Assembly: GCA_937915545.1 (NCBI GenBank) | Contig: CALGIJ010000012.1 | Location: 186,001-250,000, forward strand | DNA length: 64,000 nt | DNA from: an uncultured Desulfobacterales bacterium | GTDB taxonomy: Bacteria > Desulfobacterota > Desulfobulbia > Desulfobulbales > Desulfocapsaceae | Direction of reading: 5' to 3' | Shown: piece after piece, positions 1 through 8,165 of the stretch | How the letters are laid out: every line of letters starts with the position of its first letter | Position numbering within the stretch: the first letter of the stretch is position 1 | Translations under genes and position numbers: made by a program | Notes under the pieces: model-generated | Databases searched by the model: none | Told to the model about the DNA's origin: nothing | The model's input: only the letters and a program-made list of their open reading frames with translations

Positions 1-577
1 CGCGCTTCTTGTCGGCGAAGGTGGGGACGATGAAGCCGCCGCCCAGCGGGAACTCCATCAGCCGGCTGTTGAAAAAGGAGGAGAACTCGTTGTTGGTCTC
101 GCCGTCGATGTCGAACACCCCCTCGAGCTTGTTGTTCTTCATATAGACGATCTTGCCGCCCTCCTGGTTGTATTCGAGCACGCGATGGGCGCGGTAGCTG
201 TAGCCCTCCTTCTGCCAGATCTCGTAATGGTAGGGCAGCCGCTTCGGTCCGCGCACCCGGGTGACATGGAGATCCTTGATCGGGTAGATGAGGTCGACGG
301 CGCCGTTCTTGGTGGTCACCGTGGCACGGATCTCGAAGCTTTCCTCGTCCTCCGCCAGGGCATTGACCTCGAGGCGCAGCTCGCCGATCTTGATGCCGCC
401 GGTCCAGGAGACGTCGTACTGCAGCACCTCGCGGCCGGAATACCCGATGGGCAGCAAGGCGGGGTCGATGACCCCGTAGGGCAGCGTTCTCTCGGCGACG
501 CGTGCCTCGGCCTCCCCGGCCGGGGCCGCGGCGGGACAGACGAGCAGGGCGAGGATGAGGAGGAGGATGGCAATCAC
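1..577 (-). CDS. DUF3108 domain protein, partial (runs off left edge)
   Basis: The frame opens with GTG at 577-575 and stays open to the window edge (about 192 codons). The first 20 or so residues are a hydrophobic Leu/Ile-rich stretch ending in a Cys-Pro-Ala-Ala run, which looks like a signal peptide. The body (YDVSWTGGIKIGELRLEV, then a region on conversion of NNKLEGVFDI and SFFNSRLMEFPLGG) resembles DUF3108 proteins, exported beta-rich proteins of unknown role. The GTG overlaps the TGA of the upstream ubiA-like gene by 4 bases (GTGA), so it is translationally coupled to the menaquinone operon. The C-terminus is outside the window. Its function is unknown; a link to quinone or envelope metabolism is only suggested by position. 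Confidence 0.72.
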   Translation of the reverse strand, partial: MIAILLLILALLVCPAAAPAGEAEARVAERTLPYGVIDPALLPIGYSGREVLQYDVSWTGGIKIGELRLEVNALAEDEESFEIRATVTTKNGAVDLIYPIKDLHVTRVRGPKRLPYHYEIWQKEGYSYRAHRVLEYNQEGGKIVYMKNNKLEGVFDIDGETNNEFSSFFNSRLMEFPLGGGFIVPTFADKKR

Positions 578-1443
578 GGCGGGTTGCTCGAAAACAACAA
601 AGATAGACAGGTGGCCAGGAAGATGATGATGCTGATCAGCCCGTTCATCGAGAAGAACGAGGCATGGATGCGCGACAGATCCTCCGGCTTGACGAGCAGG
701 TGCTGATAGAGGAGCGCCCCTGCCGCCGCCACTACCCCGGCATAATACCACAGGTTGAGCCCGGCCTGCCAGCCGGTGAGAAAGAAACAGCATAGAGCGA
801 CGACATGGAAGCCGCCGGCGAGGCGGAAGGCGGTCACCTTGCCGAGCCGCGAGGGCAGCGAGTGCAAGCCCTCGCCCTGATCGAAGTCGGCGTCGAGGCA
901 GGCGTAGATGGTATCGAAGCCGGCCACCCAGAAAATTACCCCCAGGGAAAGCAGATAGGGGAAATCATGTAGGCTGCCGGACACCGCCACCCAGCCGCCA
1001 AGGGGCGAAAAGGCCAGGGCGGCGCCGAGCACCACATGACACCAGGCGGTGAAGCGCTTGGTATAGGAATAAAATAGGGTCAGGCCCAGGGCCAGCGGAG
1101 CGAGCTGCAGGGTCAGCGGGTTGAGGCGGCTGCAGGCGAAGAAGAACAACAGACCGGCGAGGAGCACCATCGCCCAGGCCTCGGCCAGCGACACCGCCCC
1201 GGCAGGCAGGGCGCGGGCGGCCGTGCGCGGGTTGCGGGCGTCGAAGCGGCGGTCGACGATACGGTTGAAGCCCATGGCGCAGGTGCGCGCCCCGACCATG
1301 GCGAGGACGATCCACCACGCCACCCGCGCCTCGGGCAGGCCGCGCGCAGCGAGAAAGGCGCCGGTAAAGGCGAAGGGCATGGCGAAGATGGTCAGCTTGA
1401 ACTGAATCATCTCCAGCAGCACCTTGAGCTTGTCGAACAGCAT
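574..1443 (-). CDS. UbiA-family prenyltransferase (menaquinone, MqnP-like)
   Basis: This is an integral membrane prenyltransferase of the UbiA superfamily, expected to attach the polyprenyl chain to the naphthoate ring in the futalosine menaquinone pathway. The first Asp-rich motif is near residues 60-72 (GFNRIVDRRFDARNP, the N-x3-D-x3-D pattern) and the second is near 185 (DADFDQGEG). About eight hydrophobic segments span the rest. I place the start at the ATG at 1443-1441 (MLFDKLK), which overlaps the ubiX stop by one base (TGATG); a longer in-frame start at 1458 would extend into ubiX. The protein is 289 residues, normal for the family. Position after mqnE-C-X-A-ubiX supports a naphthoate rather than a benzoate substrate. 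Confidence 0.9.
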   Translation of the reverse strand: MLFDKLKVLLEMIQFKLTIFAMPFAFTGAFLAARGLPEARVAWWIVLAMVGARTCAMGFNRIVDRRFDARNPRTAARALPAGAVSLAEAWAMVLLAGLLFFFACSRLNPLTLQLAPLALGLTLFYSYTKRFTAWCHVVLGAALAFSPLGGWVAVSGSLHDFPYLLSLGVIFWVAGFDTIYACLDADFDQGEGLHSLPSRLGKVTAFRLAGGFHVVALCCFFLTGWQAGLNLWYYAGVVAAAGALLYQHLLVKPEDLSRIHASFFSMNGLISIIIFLATCLSLLFSSNPP

Positions 1444-2018
1444 CACTCCCCCTGCCATCGCCTCCTCCCGGGAATCTCCACCCCCAGCTGGTCGGCGAGG
1501 CGCCAGGCATAGGTGCGCGCCGCCTCCTCGAGGGTGGCCGGCCGCAGATAGAAGCTCGGCATGGGCGGACAGATCACCGCCCCGGCGTCGTGGGCGGCGA
1601 GCATGTTGGCGAGGTGGGTGCGGTTGAGGGGCGTCTCGCGCACCGCCAGCACCAGGGGGCGGCGCTCCTTGAGCATGACGTCGGCGGCGCGGTGGATGAG
1701 GTTGATCGACAGCCCCCCGGCGATGGCGGCCAGCGAGCCCATGGTGCAGGGAAGTACAGCCATGGCCTGGTAGTCGCTCGACCCCGAAGCGGGCGGTGCG
1801 GCGAGATCGGCGGGATCGAACCAGCTTTCCACCGCGGGAAGCTCTTCAGGCTTCAGCCCCTGCTCCTTGGCGAGAACCTTGCGCCCAGAGGGCGAACAGA
1901 TGCCGTGCACGACCACCCCCAGGCCAACCAGCGCCTGGAGGAAGGAAACGGCAAAGAGCATGCCGCTGGCTCCGGTTATGGCGAAGAGGAGTTTTTGCGG
2001 TGGGGAGGTGTTGCTCAT
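1443..2018 (-). CDS. ubiX: UbiX-family flavin prenyltransferase
   Basis: UbiX enzymes join dimethylallyl phosphate to FMN, making the prenylated FMN cofactor that UbiD-type decarboxylases use. The N-terminus has the family flavin-binding loop (LFAITGASGMLFAV, residues 10-23). The middle has a conserved PCTMGSLAAIAGG stretch, then RRPLVLAVRETPLN and later PPMPSFYLRP. The length of 191 residues is standard. In the futalosine route a UbiD/UbiX pair (MqnL/MqnM) decarboxylates the naphthoate, so this is probably the UbiX partner. No UbiD-like gene lies in the window. A ribosome site (AGGA) sits about 7 bases before the ATG at 2018. Confidence 0.93.
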   Translation of the reverse strand: MSNTSPPQKLLFAITGASGMLFAVSFLQALVGLGVVVHGICSPSGRKVLAKEQGLKPEELPAVESWFDPADLAAPPASGSSDYQAMAVLPCTMGSLAAIAGGLSINLIHRAADVMLKERRPLVLAVRETPLNRTHLANMLAAHDAGAVICPPMPSFYLRPATLEEAARTYAWRLADQLGVEIPGRRRWQGE

Positions 2019-2054
2019 GGGTGTTCCTGGCGGAGGTTCATTGTCGCCCCGGCT

Positions 2055-2911
2055 TTACTCGGCTCGCCGCGGGCAGGGGACGATCTTCAGGGGCAGGGCA
2101 TGCGGCGGGGCTTCGCCTCTGCCGGCGAGCAGGGTGATGAAGTTCTCGAGAGCCTGGCGTTTGGCGGCACTCAGGTCATATTCAATGGCGGTGAGATAGT
2201 CGTAACATTTTTTTCGGACATGGGAATGCGCGAGGCGGCAACGCGACAGATCTCCGCCAGGTCGGCCTTGCCCTCGTCGCGGCAGCGCAGCAACTCGCCA
2301 TGGATGGCGGCCAGCTCCTCCGCCTGGGAGAGGACGAAGTCGTTACGCACCGCGCAGACGGCGAAGACGAAGGGCAAGCCGGTGTGGCGTTTCCAGATGT
2401 CGCCGAGGTCGAACTGGTAGAGATAGCGTGAGGAATCCACGAGGCGCAGTGCGTCGTCGCCAATGGCCAGCACTGCCTGGTAGCCGCCTTCCTCGGCATT
2501 GAGGATGTCGCCGGACGCATAACGCGGGCGCACCTTGTGAAAATCCTCGAGGATGATCTTGACCAGGCTGACCGAGGTCTGGGACTGCGAGGTGAGCAGC
2601 ACCGGCTGCCCGTCGAGGCGTTCCATGGGGAGATGGGAGAAGAGAAACACCGAACCCACCGGCCCGTTGGCACTTATCGACAGCCCGGCGAGGATTTGAT
2701 AGTCGTCGGGGTTGGCGGCATACTCGAAGCAGGAGACGAAGCCGAGATCGATACTTCCCTCGGCGAGCATGCGGTTGAGGGTCGCCGGTGCCGCCTCGAC
2801 CATGCTCCAGCGCTCGCAGTGCACCGTCTCCTTCCATTTTTCATGAATCGGCGCGGTATTGATATATTTGACCATGCCGATGTTCACCTGCCGTTCGCCT
2901 TCACGCTGCAT
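2055..2911 (-). CDS. mqnA: chorismate dehydratase MqnA, apparent frameshift near 3' end
   Basis: MqnA dehydrates chorismate to 3-enolpyruvoylbenzoate, the first step of the futalosine pathway. The opening VNIGMVKYINTAPIHE and the later LGFVSCFEYAAN, LLTSQSQTSVSLVKI and GDDALR stretches are typical of the family. In the assembled sequence the original frame stops at 2171 with an unlike tail (VTTISPPLNMT). After a run of seven A (T7 at 2208-2214 on the plus strand) the -1 frame continues with CYDYLTAIEYDLSAAKRQ and on to a TAA at 2055, which looks like the normal MqnA tail and gives a normal length of about 285 residues. One more A in the run, or a -1 slip, joins the parts. The start is placed at the ATG at 2911; the GTG at 2887 is an alternative. 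Confidence 0.85.
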
Positions 2912-4211
2912 ACTCACCTGCACTGTTGTGTACCTGACCATCCCCCCTGCCGGAACCAATCCGCCAGACCAGCGGGGGCTGGCCACCGTTGACCAGGGCG
3001 GCGCAGACCGCCTCGGCGCTTTGGCAGCGGGCCAGCTCGGGGGATTCGACGGCGATCATCGCCGCCATGCGCCCCGGCGCCAGACTGCCATACTCCTTGC
3101 CGCGTCCCAGGGCCAGAGCCCCGCCAAGGGTGGCCATGGCCAGCACCCGGGACGGCTCGACAGGGGGATGCTCGACAGCCAGTAGCCGCATCTCCCGCCA
3201 CAGGTCGAGAGAGGGGTTGGAAGCCCGCGAGTCGGTGCCCAGGGCGGGCAGCAGACCGGCGGCAAGCATCTCCATCAAGGGCGCCCGGCCGACACCGAGG
3301 AAGCGGTTACTGCCCGGGCACAGACAGAGATGACTGCCAGTGGCGGCCACCAGCCGAACTTCAGCCTCCGCGAGGTGCACGCCATGAACCAGCATGGTCT
3401 TGCCATCGAGCAGGCCAAGGGCGTGGAGATAGGCGGCGCTGCCGGGGTGCGGGCAGCCGGCAAAGTCGAGTGTGCCATCCCAGGCCCCGCGCTGGCGGAG
3501 GAAGTCGGCGAAGGGGCCGCCACGGCCGCCGACGAAATCCACTTCCTCGCGGCTCTCGGCGCAGTGCATGGAAAACACCTGCCCCAGCCGGCGGCAGCGC
3601 GCCTTGACGGCGCGGAGCACCTCGGCGGCGGTGCTGTAGGGGGCGTGGGCCGCCGCGGCAAGGGCATCGTCAAGCCCCGCCAGCCGCTCCACAGCGGCGG
3701 CCACCGCCGGCCGCGTCGGCGCCAGCAGCTCCAGCATGGGCAGCACCTCCGGCAGGTCCGGTTCCGGCCGCCACAGCGCCTCGTGAAGCTCGTTGCCGAT
3801 ATCGGCGACGAGGACCGTCCCCCTCCTGCCCTGCTCGCGCAGGGCCGCGATGGCCGTGGCGAGGATCACCCGCCCGTCGCCCTCGCCTGCCCCGCGCCTG
3901 GCGAGAAGCTTGGTGATCCACGTGGCCAGCGGCTCCCCCGGCAGGGGCGCCGGGATGTCGCCAAGGTGGGAGAGTTCGAGGTGACAGTGGGCATTGACCA
4001 GGCCGGGCATGAGTACGGCCGGGCAGCGCACTTCAGGAGCTCCCGGAGAAGAGGCGAGCAGCTCGGCGCGGGGACCGACGGCAAGAATGCGCCCTGCGGC
4101 CACCGCCACCGCCCCCTCGGCGAGGGCCGGAGCACTGATCGGCAACACCCAGGGGGCGGAAAAGATCTCGACCTGCTGTGTTTGGGATGGCTGCATGAGG
4201 CGCGAGGTCAT
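2901..4211 (-). CDS. mqnX: amidohydrolase, probable aminodeoxyfutalosine deaminase (MqnX-like)
   Basis: This is an amidohydrolase-superfamily protein of about 436 residues. The metal ligands appear in order: HCH in GLVNAHCHLELSHL near residue 75, His in SMHCAES near 215, HGVHL near 275, and the Asp of GTDSRASN near 325. MqnX-type deaminases convert 6-amino-6-deoxyfutalosine to futalosine. Its place between mqnC and mqnA in one minus-strand operon makes that the best assignment, although the fold is shared with guanine and adenosine-type deaminases. I use the ATG at 4211; a TTG at 4229 would add six residues. The stop overlaps the mqnA start by 11 bases. A hydrolase (MqnB) would still be needed to process futalosine and is not in the window. 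Confidence 0.8.
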   Translation of the reverse strand: MTSRLMQPSQTQQVEIFSAPWVLPISAPALAEGAVAVAAGRILAVGPRAELLASSPGAPEVRCPAVLMPGLVNAHCHLELSHLGDIPAPLPGEPLATWITKLLARRGAGEGDGRVILATAIAALREQGRRGTVLVADIGNELHEALWRPEPDLPEVLPMLELLAPTRPAVAAAVERLAGLDDALAAAAHAPYSTAAEVLRAVKARCRRLGQVFSMHCAESREEVDFVGGRGGPFADFLRQRGAWDGTLDFAGCPHPGSAAYLHALGLLDGKTMLVHGVHLAEAEVRLVAATGSHLCLCPGSNRFLGVGRAPLMEMLAAGLLPALGTDSRASNPSLDLWREMRLLAVEHPPVEPSRVLAMATLGGALALGRGKEYGSLAPGRMAAMIAVESPELARCQSAEAVCAALVNGGQPPLVWRIGSGRGDGQVHNSAGEYAA

Positions 4212-4234
4212 CAGGCCTGTGCCCGGCAAGGGGC

Positions 4235-5293
4235 CTAGGCGAGCAGTGTGTAGTCCATGAGCCGCTGGCGCGGCGTAAAGCCGGCCTCGACGATGAGGCG
4301 GCGGATCTCCTCCGCCGACAGGCGGAAGCTCACCCCGGCGGCGGCGACCACATTCTCCTCGATCATCGTACTGCCGAAATCATTGGCCCCGAAGGACAAG
4401 GAAAGCTGCGCCACCTTGGCCCCCTGGGTCACCCAGGAGGCCTGCAGGTTGTCGAAGTTGTCGAGATAGATGCGCGACAGGGCGAGCATGCGCAGATACT
4501 GAACGGCGCTGGTCTTGTCGCTCTCGCCGAGATCGGAGTTGCCCGGCTGGAAAGGCCAGGGAATGAAGGCGGTGAAGCCGCCGCTGCGGTCCTGCAGCTG
4601 GCGCAGCCGCCGCAGGTGCTCGAGGCGTTCCTCGGCGGTCTCGACATGGCCGAACATCATCGTCGCCGTGGTGCGCAGACCCTGGCGATGGGCTTCCTCC
4701 ATCACCGCCAGCCACTGGTCGGCGCTGCACTTGCGCGGCGCAATCAGCTGGCGGACGCGGTCGCTGAGGATCTCGGCGCCGCCGCCGGGGATGGAATCGA
4801 GCCCGGCAGCAATCAAGGCGGCCAGTACCTCGGGCATCGGCTTGCCGGAGATGTTGGCGAAATGCCAGATTTCCGGCGGCGAAAAGCCGTGCAGGGCGAT
4901 GCCGCGGCTCTTGACGAAACGCACCATCTCCTCGTAATAGCTGAAAGGGAGATCGGGGTGCAAGCCGCCCTGGAGGAGGATCTGCGTGCCACCCAGGGCG
5001 AGGGTTTCATCGATCTTCTCGGCGAGGCGCTGCTCATCGAGCAGGTAACCGCCCTCCTCTTCCGGTTTCTTGTAAAAGGCGCAGAAACGGCAGGCGGAGA
5101 TGCAGATATCGGTATAGTTGATATTGCGGTCGATGATGTAGGTGACGATGCCTTGTGGATGCTTGCGGCGCCGCACGGCGTCGGCGAGCATGCCCAGCTG
5201 CAGCAGGTCGGCCTCGGCAGCGAGGCGGCGGTAGTCGTCGTCGTCGATGCGCTCGCCAGCGACAATCTTGGCGCTGATGCCAGTGATATCCAT
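4235..5293 (-). CDS. mqnC: cyclic dehypoxanthinyl futalosine synthase
   Basis: MqnC is a radical SAM enzyme that cyclises dehypoxanthinyl futalosine. The [4Fe-4S] motif C-x3-C-x2-C is seen in NYTDICISACRFCAFYK near residues 60-76. The following GGTQILLQGGLHPDLPFSYYEE and GAEILSDRVRQLIAP stretches are characteristic of MqnC/MqnE, as is the C-terminal NDFGSTMIEENVV region. Length (352) matches the family. It starts 15 bases after mqnE ends, with a GGGGAG ribosome site, and is followed after 23 bases by the mqnX-like gene. Confidence 0.95.
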   Translation of the reverse strand: MDITGISAKIVAGERIDDDDYRRLAAEADLLQLGMLADAVRRRKHPQGIVTYIIDRNINYTDICISACRFCAFYKKPEEEGGYLLDEQRLAEKIDETLALGGTQILLQGGLHPDLPFSYYEEMVRFVKSRGIALHGFSPPEIWHFANISGKPMPEVLAALIAAGLDSIPGGGAEILSDRVRQLIAPRKCSADQWLAVMEEAHRQGLRTTATMMFGHVETAEERLEHLRRLRQLQDRSGGFTAFIPWPFQPGNSDLGESDKTSAVQYLRMLALSRIYLDNFDNLQASWVTQGAKVAQLSLSFGANDFGSTMIEENVVAAAGVSFRLSAEEIRRLIVEAGFTPRQRLMDYTLLA

Positions 5294-5308
5294 GTCGCCC
5301 GCTCCCCG

Positions 5309-6409
5309 TTACGCGACGTGCTCGCTAATGACGTTATAGAGGGTGTCGCGCTCCACCGGAATCCGCCCGGCCTCGCGGATGAGGCGCACCAGGGTGCGGC
5401 TGCCCATGGCCTGGGCGGTCTGCGCCCCGGCCATATGGGTGATGACTTCTTCCTTGACCGTGCCATCCATATCGTCGGCGCCAAACGACAGGGCGATCTG
5501 CGCCAGCTGCGGACCGATCATCACCCAGTAGGCCTTGATATGGGGGAAGTTGTCGAGCATCAGCCTGGCCACGGCGATATTCTTGAGGTCGTCCAGCCCG
5601 CTCGGGCCGGGCAGCTGCGCCATCTCGGTATTCTTGGGGTGGAAGGCGAGAGGGATGAAGGCGAGGAAGCCGCCGCTCTCGTCCTGGGCACGGCGCAGGG
5701 CGTCGAGGTGCTCGAGGCGCTCGTCGAGGGTCTCGAGGTGGCCGTAGAGCATGGTGGCATTGCTGCGCAGACCGAGACGGTGGGCGGTCTTGGCGATCTC
5801 CAGCCAGGCCTCGCCGGAGATCTTCTTCTCGCAGGTGAGCTGGCGGATGCGCGGACTGAAGACCTCGGCGCCGCCACCGGGCAGGGAACCGAGGCCGGCG
5901 GCCTGCAGCAGGCGCAGCGTTTCCTCGACACTGCGCCCGGCCCGCTCGGCGAGGTGGGCGATCTCGACGCAGGTGAAAGCCTGGATATGAACGCCGGGGC
6001 GCTCCTCGGTGATCGCCTGGAGAAGCTCGACATAGTAGGCGAAGGGCAGCTCCGGGTGGATGCCGCCGACCATGTGGATCTCGGTGATCGGCTCGGCAAG
6101 GCGCTCGCGCAGCTTGGCGCGCACATCGGCGACGCTCAGCTGGAAGGCCAGCGGTGACTCGGCGTCGCGGCCAAAGGCGCAGAACTTGCAGAGATTGCTG
6201 CAGATATTCGAGTAGTTGATATGCTGGTTGTAGATGAAATAGGCCCTGTCACCGTTCTTGCGGCGGCGCACCAGGTCGGCGAGATAGCCCAGGGCGAGGA
6301 TCTCGCTGGTCGAGTAGAGGCGCAGGCCATCGGCGATGCTCAGCCGCTCGCCGGCGACCACCTTCTCGTGAATGTCGCCGAAGCCGGCGCGATGCAGGTA
6401 ATTTTCCAC
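5309..6409 (-). CDS. mqnE: aminofutalosine synthase
   Basis: MqnE is the radical SAM enzyme that joins 3-enolpyruvoylbenzoate and the SAM adenosyl group to give aminofutalosine. The cluster motif is CSNLCKFCAF near residues 70-79. MVGGIHPELPFAYYVELL and GAEVFSPRIRQL follow, and DDMDGTVKEE near the C-terminus distinguishes it from MqnC, which has NDFGSTMIEE. The start is GTG at 6409 with GAGG five bases upstream. It heads the mqnE-mqnC-mqnX-mqnA series and lies just downstream of the rpoD terminator. Its product feeds the MqnX-like deaminase two genes down. Confidence 0.94.
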   Translation of the reverse strand: MENYLHRAGFGDIHEKVVAGERLSIADGLRLYSTSEILALGYLADLVRRRKNGDRAYFIYNQHINYSNICSNLCKFCAFGRDAESPLAFQLSVADVRAKLRERLAEPITEIHMVGGIHPELPFAYYVELLQAITEERPGVHIQAFTCVEIAHLAERAGRSVEETLRLLQAAGLGSLPGGGAEVFSPRIRQLTCEKKISGEAWLEIAKTAHRLGLRSNATMLYGHLETLDERLEHLDALRRAQDESGGFLAFIPLAFHPKNTEMAQLPGPSGLDDLKNIAVARLMLDNFPHIKAYWVMIGPQLAQIALSFGADDMDGTVKEEVITHMAGAQTAQAMGSRTLVRLIREAGRIPVERDTLYNVISEHVA

Positions 6410-6423
6410 TATAGCCTCAAAAT

Positions 6424-6447
6424 GAAAGAGGCCCGCCAGGGCGGGCC
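6424..6447 (-). terminator. intrinsic terminator after rpoD
   Basis: A perfect 8-base inverted repeat (GGCCCGCC at 6430-6437, two-base loop, GGCGGGCC at 6440-6447) is followed, reading the minus strand, by a T-rich stretch (TCTTTCATTTT). It lies between the rpoD stop (6474) and the mqnE start (6409), so it should separate the two transcripts. Confidence 0.75.
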
Positions 6448-6473
6448 TGATACGGGTCGGAAGGCGTGGTCGC

Positions 6474-7802
6474 TCAGTCGATGAAGAACTTCAGCTTGTC
6501 GCGTCGGCTGGAATGGCGCAGGCGGTTCAAGGCCTTTTTCTCGATCTGGCGGATGCGCTCGCGGGAGACGTTGAACAGCTTGCCGATCTCCTCCAGGGTG
6601 TACTCCGCTTTCTCGCCGATGCCGAAGCGCAGGCGGATGATCTTTTCCTCGCGCTCGCTGAGCGTCTCGAGGATATCGTTGACCCGGCCCGACAGCTCCC
6701 TGGTCTGCACGGCGTCGTAGGGGGACTGCGACTCCTGGTTCTCGAGGAAGTCGCCCAGCGTCGAGTCGTCGTCGCCCACCGGGGTTTCCAGGGAGATCGG
6801 CTCACGCGAGGCCTCGAGGATGGAGAGGATCTTGTCCATAGGCAGGTTGGTGGCCTTGGAGATCTCCAGCGGGGTGGGCTCGCGGCCAAGCTCCTTGAAA
6901 AGGGCGTAGAAGGCCTTGAAGAACTGGCTGCGCAACTCGAGGAAATGCACCGGCAGGCGGATGGTGCGCGTCTTGTCGAGGATGGCGCGGGTGATCGCCT
7001 GGCGGATCCACCAGCTGGCATAGGTGGAGAACTTGTTGCCCTTGGTGTAATCGAAGCGGAAAACGGCGCGCATCAGGCCGAGGTTGCCTTCCTGGATAAG
7101 GTCGGCAAGGGTCAGCCCCTGGTGCATGTAGCGCTTGGCGATGGACACCACTAGCCGCAGGTTGGCGCGGATCATGGTGTCCTTGGCCACCTCGATGGAG
7201 CGGCTGTAGGCCTCGAGCTTGGCCTGCAGCTCGAAGAGGTCACGGATTTCCGGATATTTCTTCGCCGCGCTGAGGATGGTGTAGCGCATGAAGTTGAGCT
7301 GCTGCTTCTTCGGCTTCAGCGTCGGGTCGCGCCGCTCCCAGAGGTCGATGCGCTCACGCAGCAACGCCACCTCCTTGACTCCGGACTTGTCCTCGCGAAT
7401 GGCGGCGATGATCGACTCGAAGCCCTGGCGGATGGTCTTGCTGTACTTGGCCTCCTCCTCGGGGGTGAGGAGGTCGAAGCGACCCATCTCGCGGAGGTAG
7501 GTGGTGGTGGTCTCTTCGGCCTCGTGACTGTCCTCCTCGGCGAGGATGATGTCTTCTTCCTGACCGCTCTCTATAGCCGCTTCATCGGCCTTTTCCCACA
7601 CCTCGCCGGACAGGGTACGCTTCTCGCCGCTCTTTTCGACGGTGACGATTTCGATGGAGTGGGCGCCGAGGAAATTGAAGATCGACTCTATTTCATTGGG
7701 ATCCTTGATGTCATCGGGCAACAGCTCGTTGAGATCGTCAAAGCTTATGCAGCCTTCCTCTTTTCCGGCCTTGAGAAGATTTTCTTTTAATTCGGGCAGC
7801 AC
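6474..7802 (-). CDS. rpoD: RNA polymerase sigma factor RpoD (sigma-70)
   Basis: This is a primary-type sigma factor. Region 1.1 is recognisable at the N-terminus (ENLLKAGKEEGCISFDDLNELLPDDI), followed by region 1.2 (DLLTPEEEAKYSKTIRQG). Region 2 has RANLRLVVSIAKRYMHQG and FSTYASWWIRQAI, region 3 has RLPVHFLELRSQFFK, and region 4 ends in the helix-turn-helix SRERIRQIEKKALNRLRH. At about 442 residues it is shorter than the E. coli protein because the large non-conserved domain between 1.2 and 2.1 is reduced. I favour the GTG at 7802 (VLPELKEN) with GGAG upstream; an open frame extends to a TTG at 7862. No dnaG or rpsU partner is adjacent. Confidence 0.9.
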   Translation of the reverse strand: MLPELKENLLKAGKEEGCISFDDLNELLPDDIKDPNEIESIFNFLGAHSIEIVTVEKSGEKRTLSGEVWEKADEAAIESGQEEDIILAEEDSHEAEETTTTYLREMGRFDLLTPEEEAKYSKTIRQGFESIIAAIREDKSGVKEVALLRERIDLWERRDPTLKPKKQQLNFMRYTILSAAKKYPEIRDLFELQAKLEAYSRSIEVAKDTMIRANLRLVVSIAKRYMHQGLTLADLIQEGNLGLMRAVFRFDYTKGNKFSTYASWWIRQAITRAILDKTRTIRLPVHFLELRSQFFKAFYALFKELGREPTPLEISKATNLPMDKILSILEASREPISLETPVGDDDSTLGDFLENQESQSPYDAVQTRELSGRVNDILETLSEREEKIIRLRFGIGEKAEYTLEEIGKLFNVSRERIRQIEKKALNRLRHSSRRDKLKFFID

Positions 7803-8165
7803 CAGGACCACTCCATGCTCTGAAAGGAGACGTTTCCGGGAAAGGCGGTGCCTCTGCACCAACCCAGACCCGAAACACAGGGGGGAACGAGACTCTTGAA
7901 TGATGAGCTATACGCAGGCAACTCCATCACCAGGAAACCGTGAAGACGAAAGAAGAGCATATTACTACACGATTTCTCCAGAAAAGGCAATTTACAAAAT
8001 TCGCACACGCCGGCCGAATTTTTCGCCGCGCTTCTCTTTTATGAGGTAATAGTATAGCATCGAACGAACGAGATTCAAGGCGGGGGGCCGTATTTCTCCG
8101 GCCGTTCCGCCACCATCGGGCAGAGCCATTCCCCCTGCCACCTCCCCCTGCGAACCAACTCTGCC
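7803..8165. other. divergent intergenic region between rpoD and malQ
   Basis: About 360 bases lie between the two divergent genes and should hold both promoters. The stretch 7905-8060 is AT-richer than the surroundings. I could not assign a convincing -35/-10 pair to either gene. No RNA gene or repeat is evident. Confidence 0.5.
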
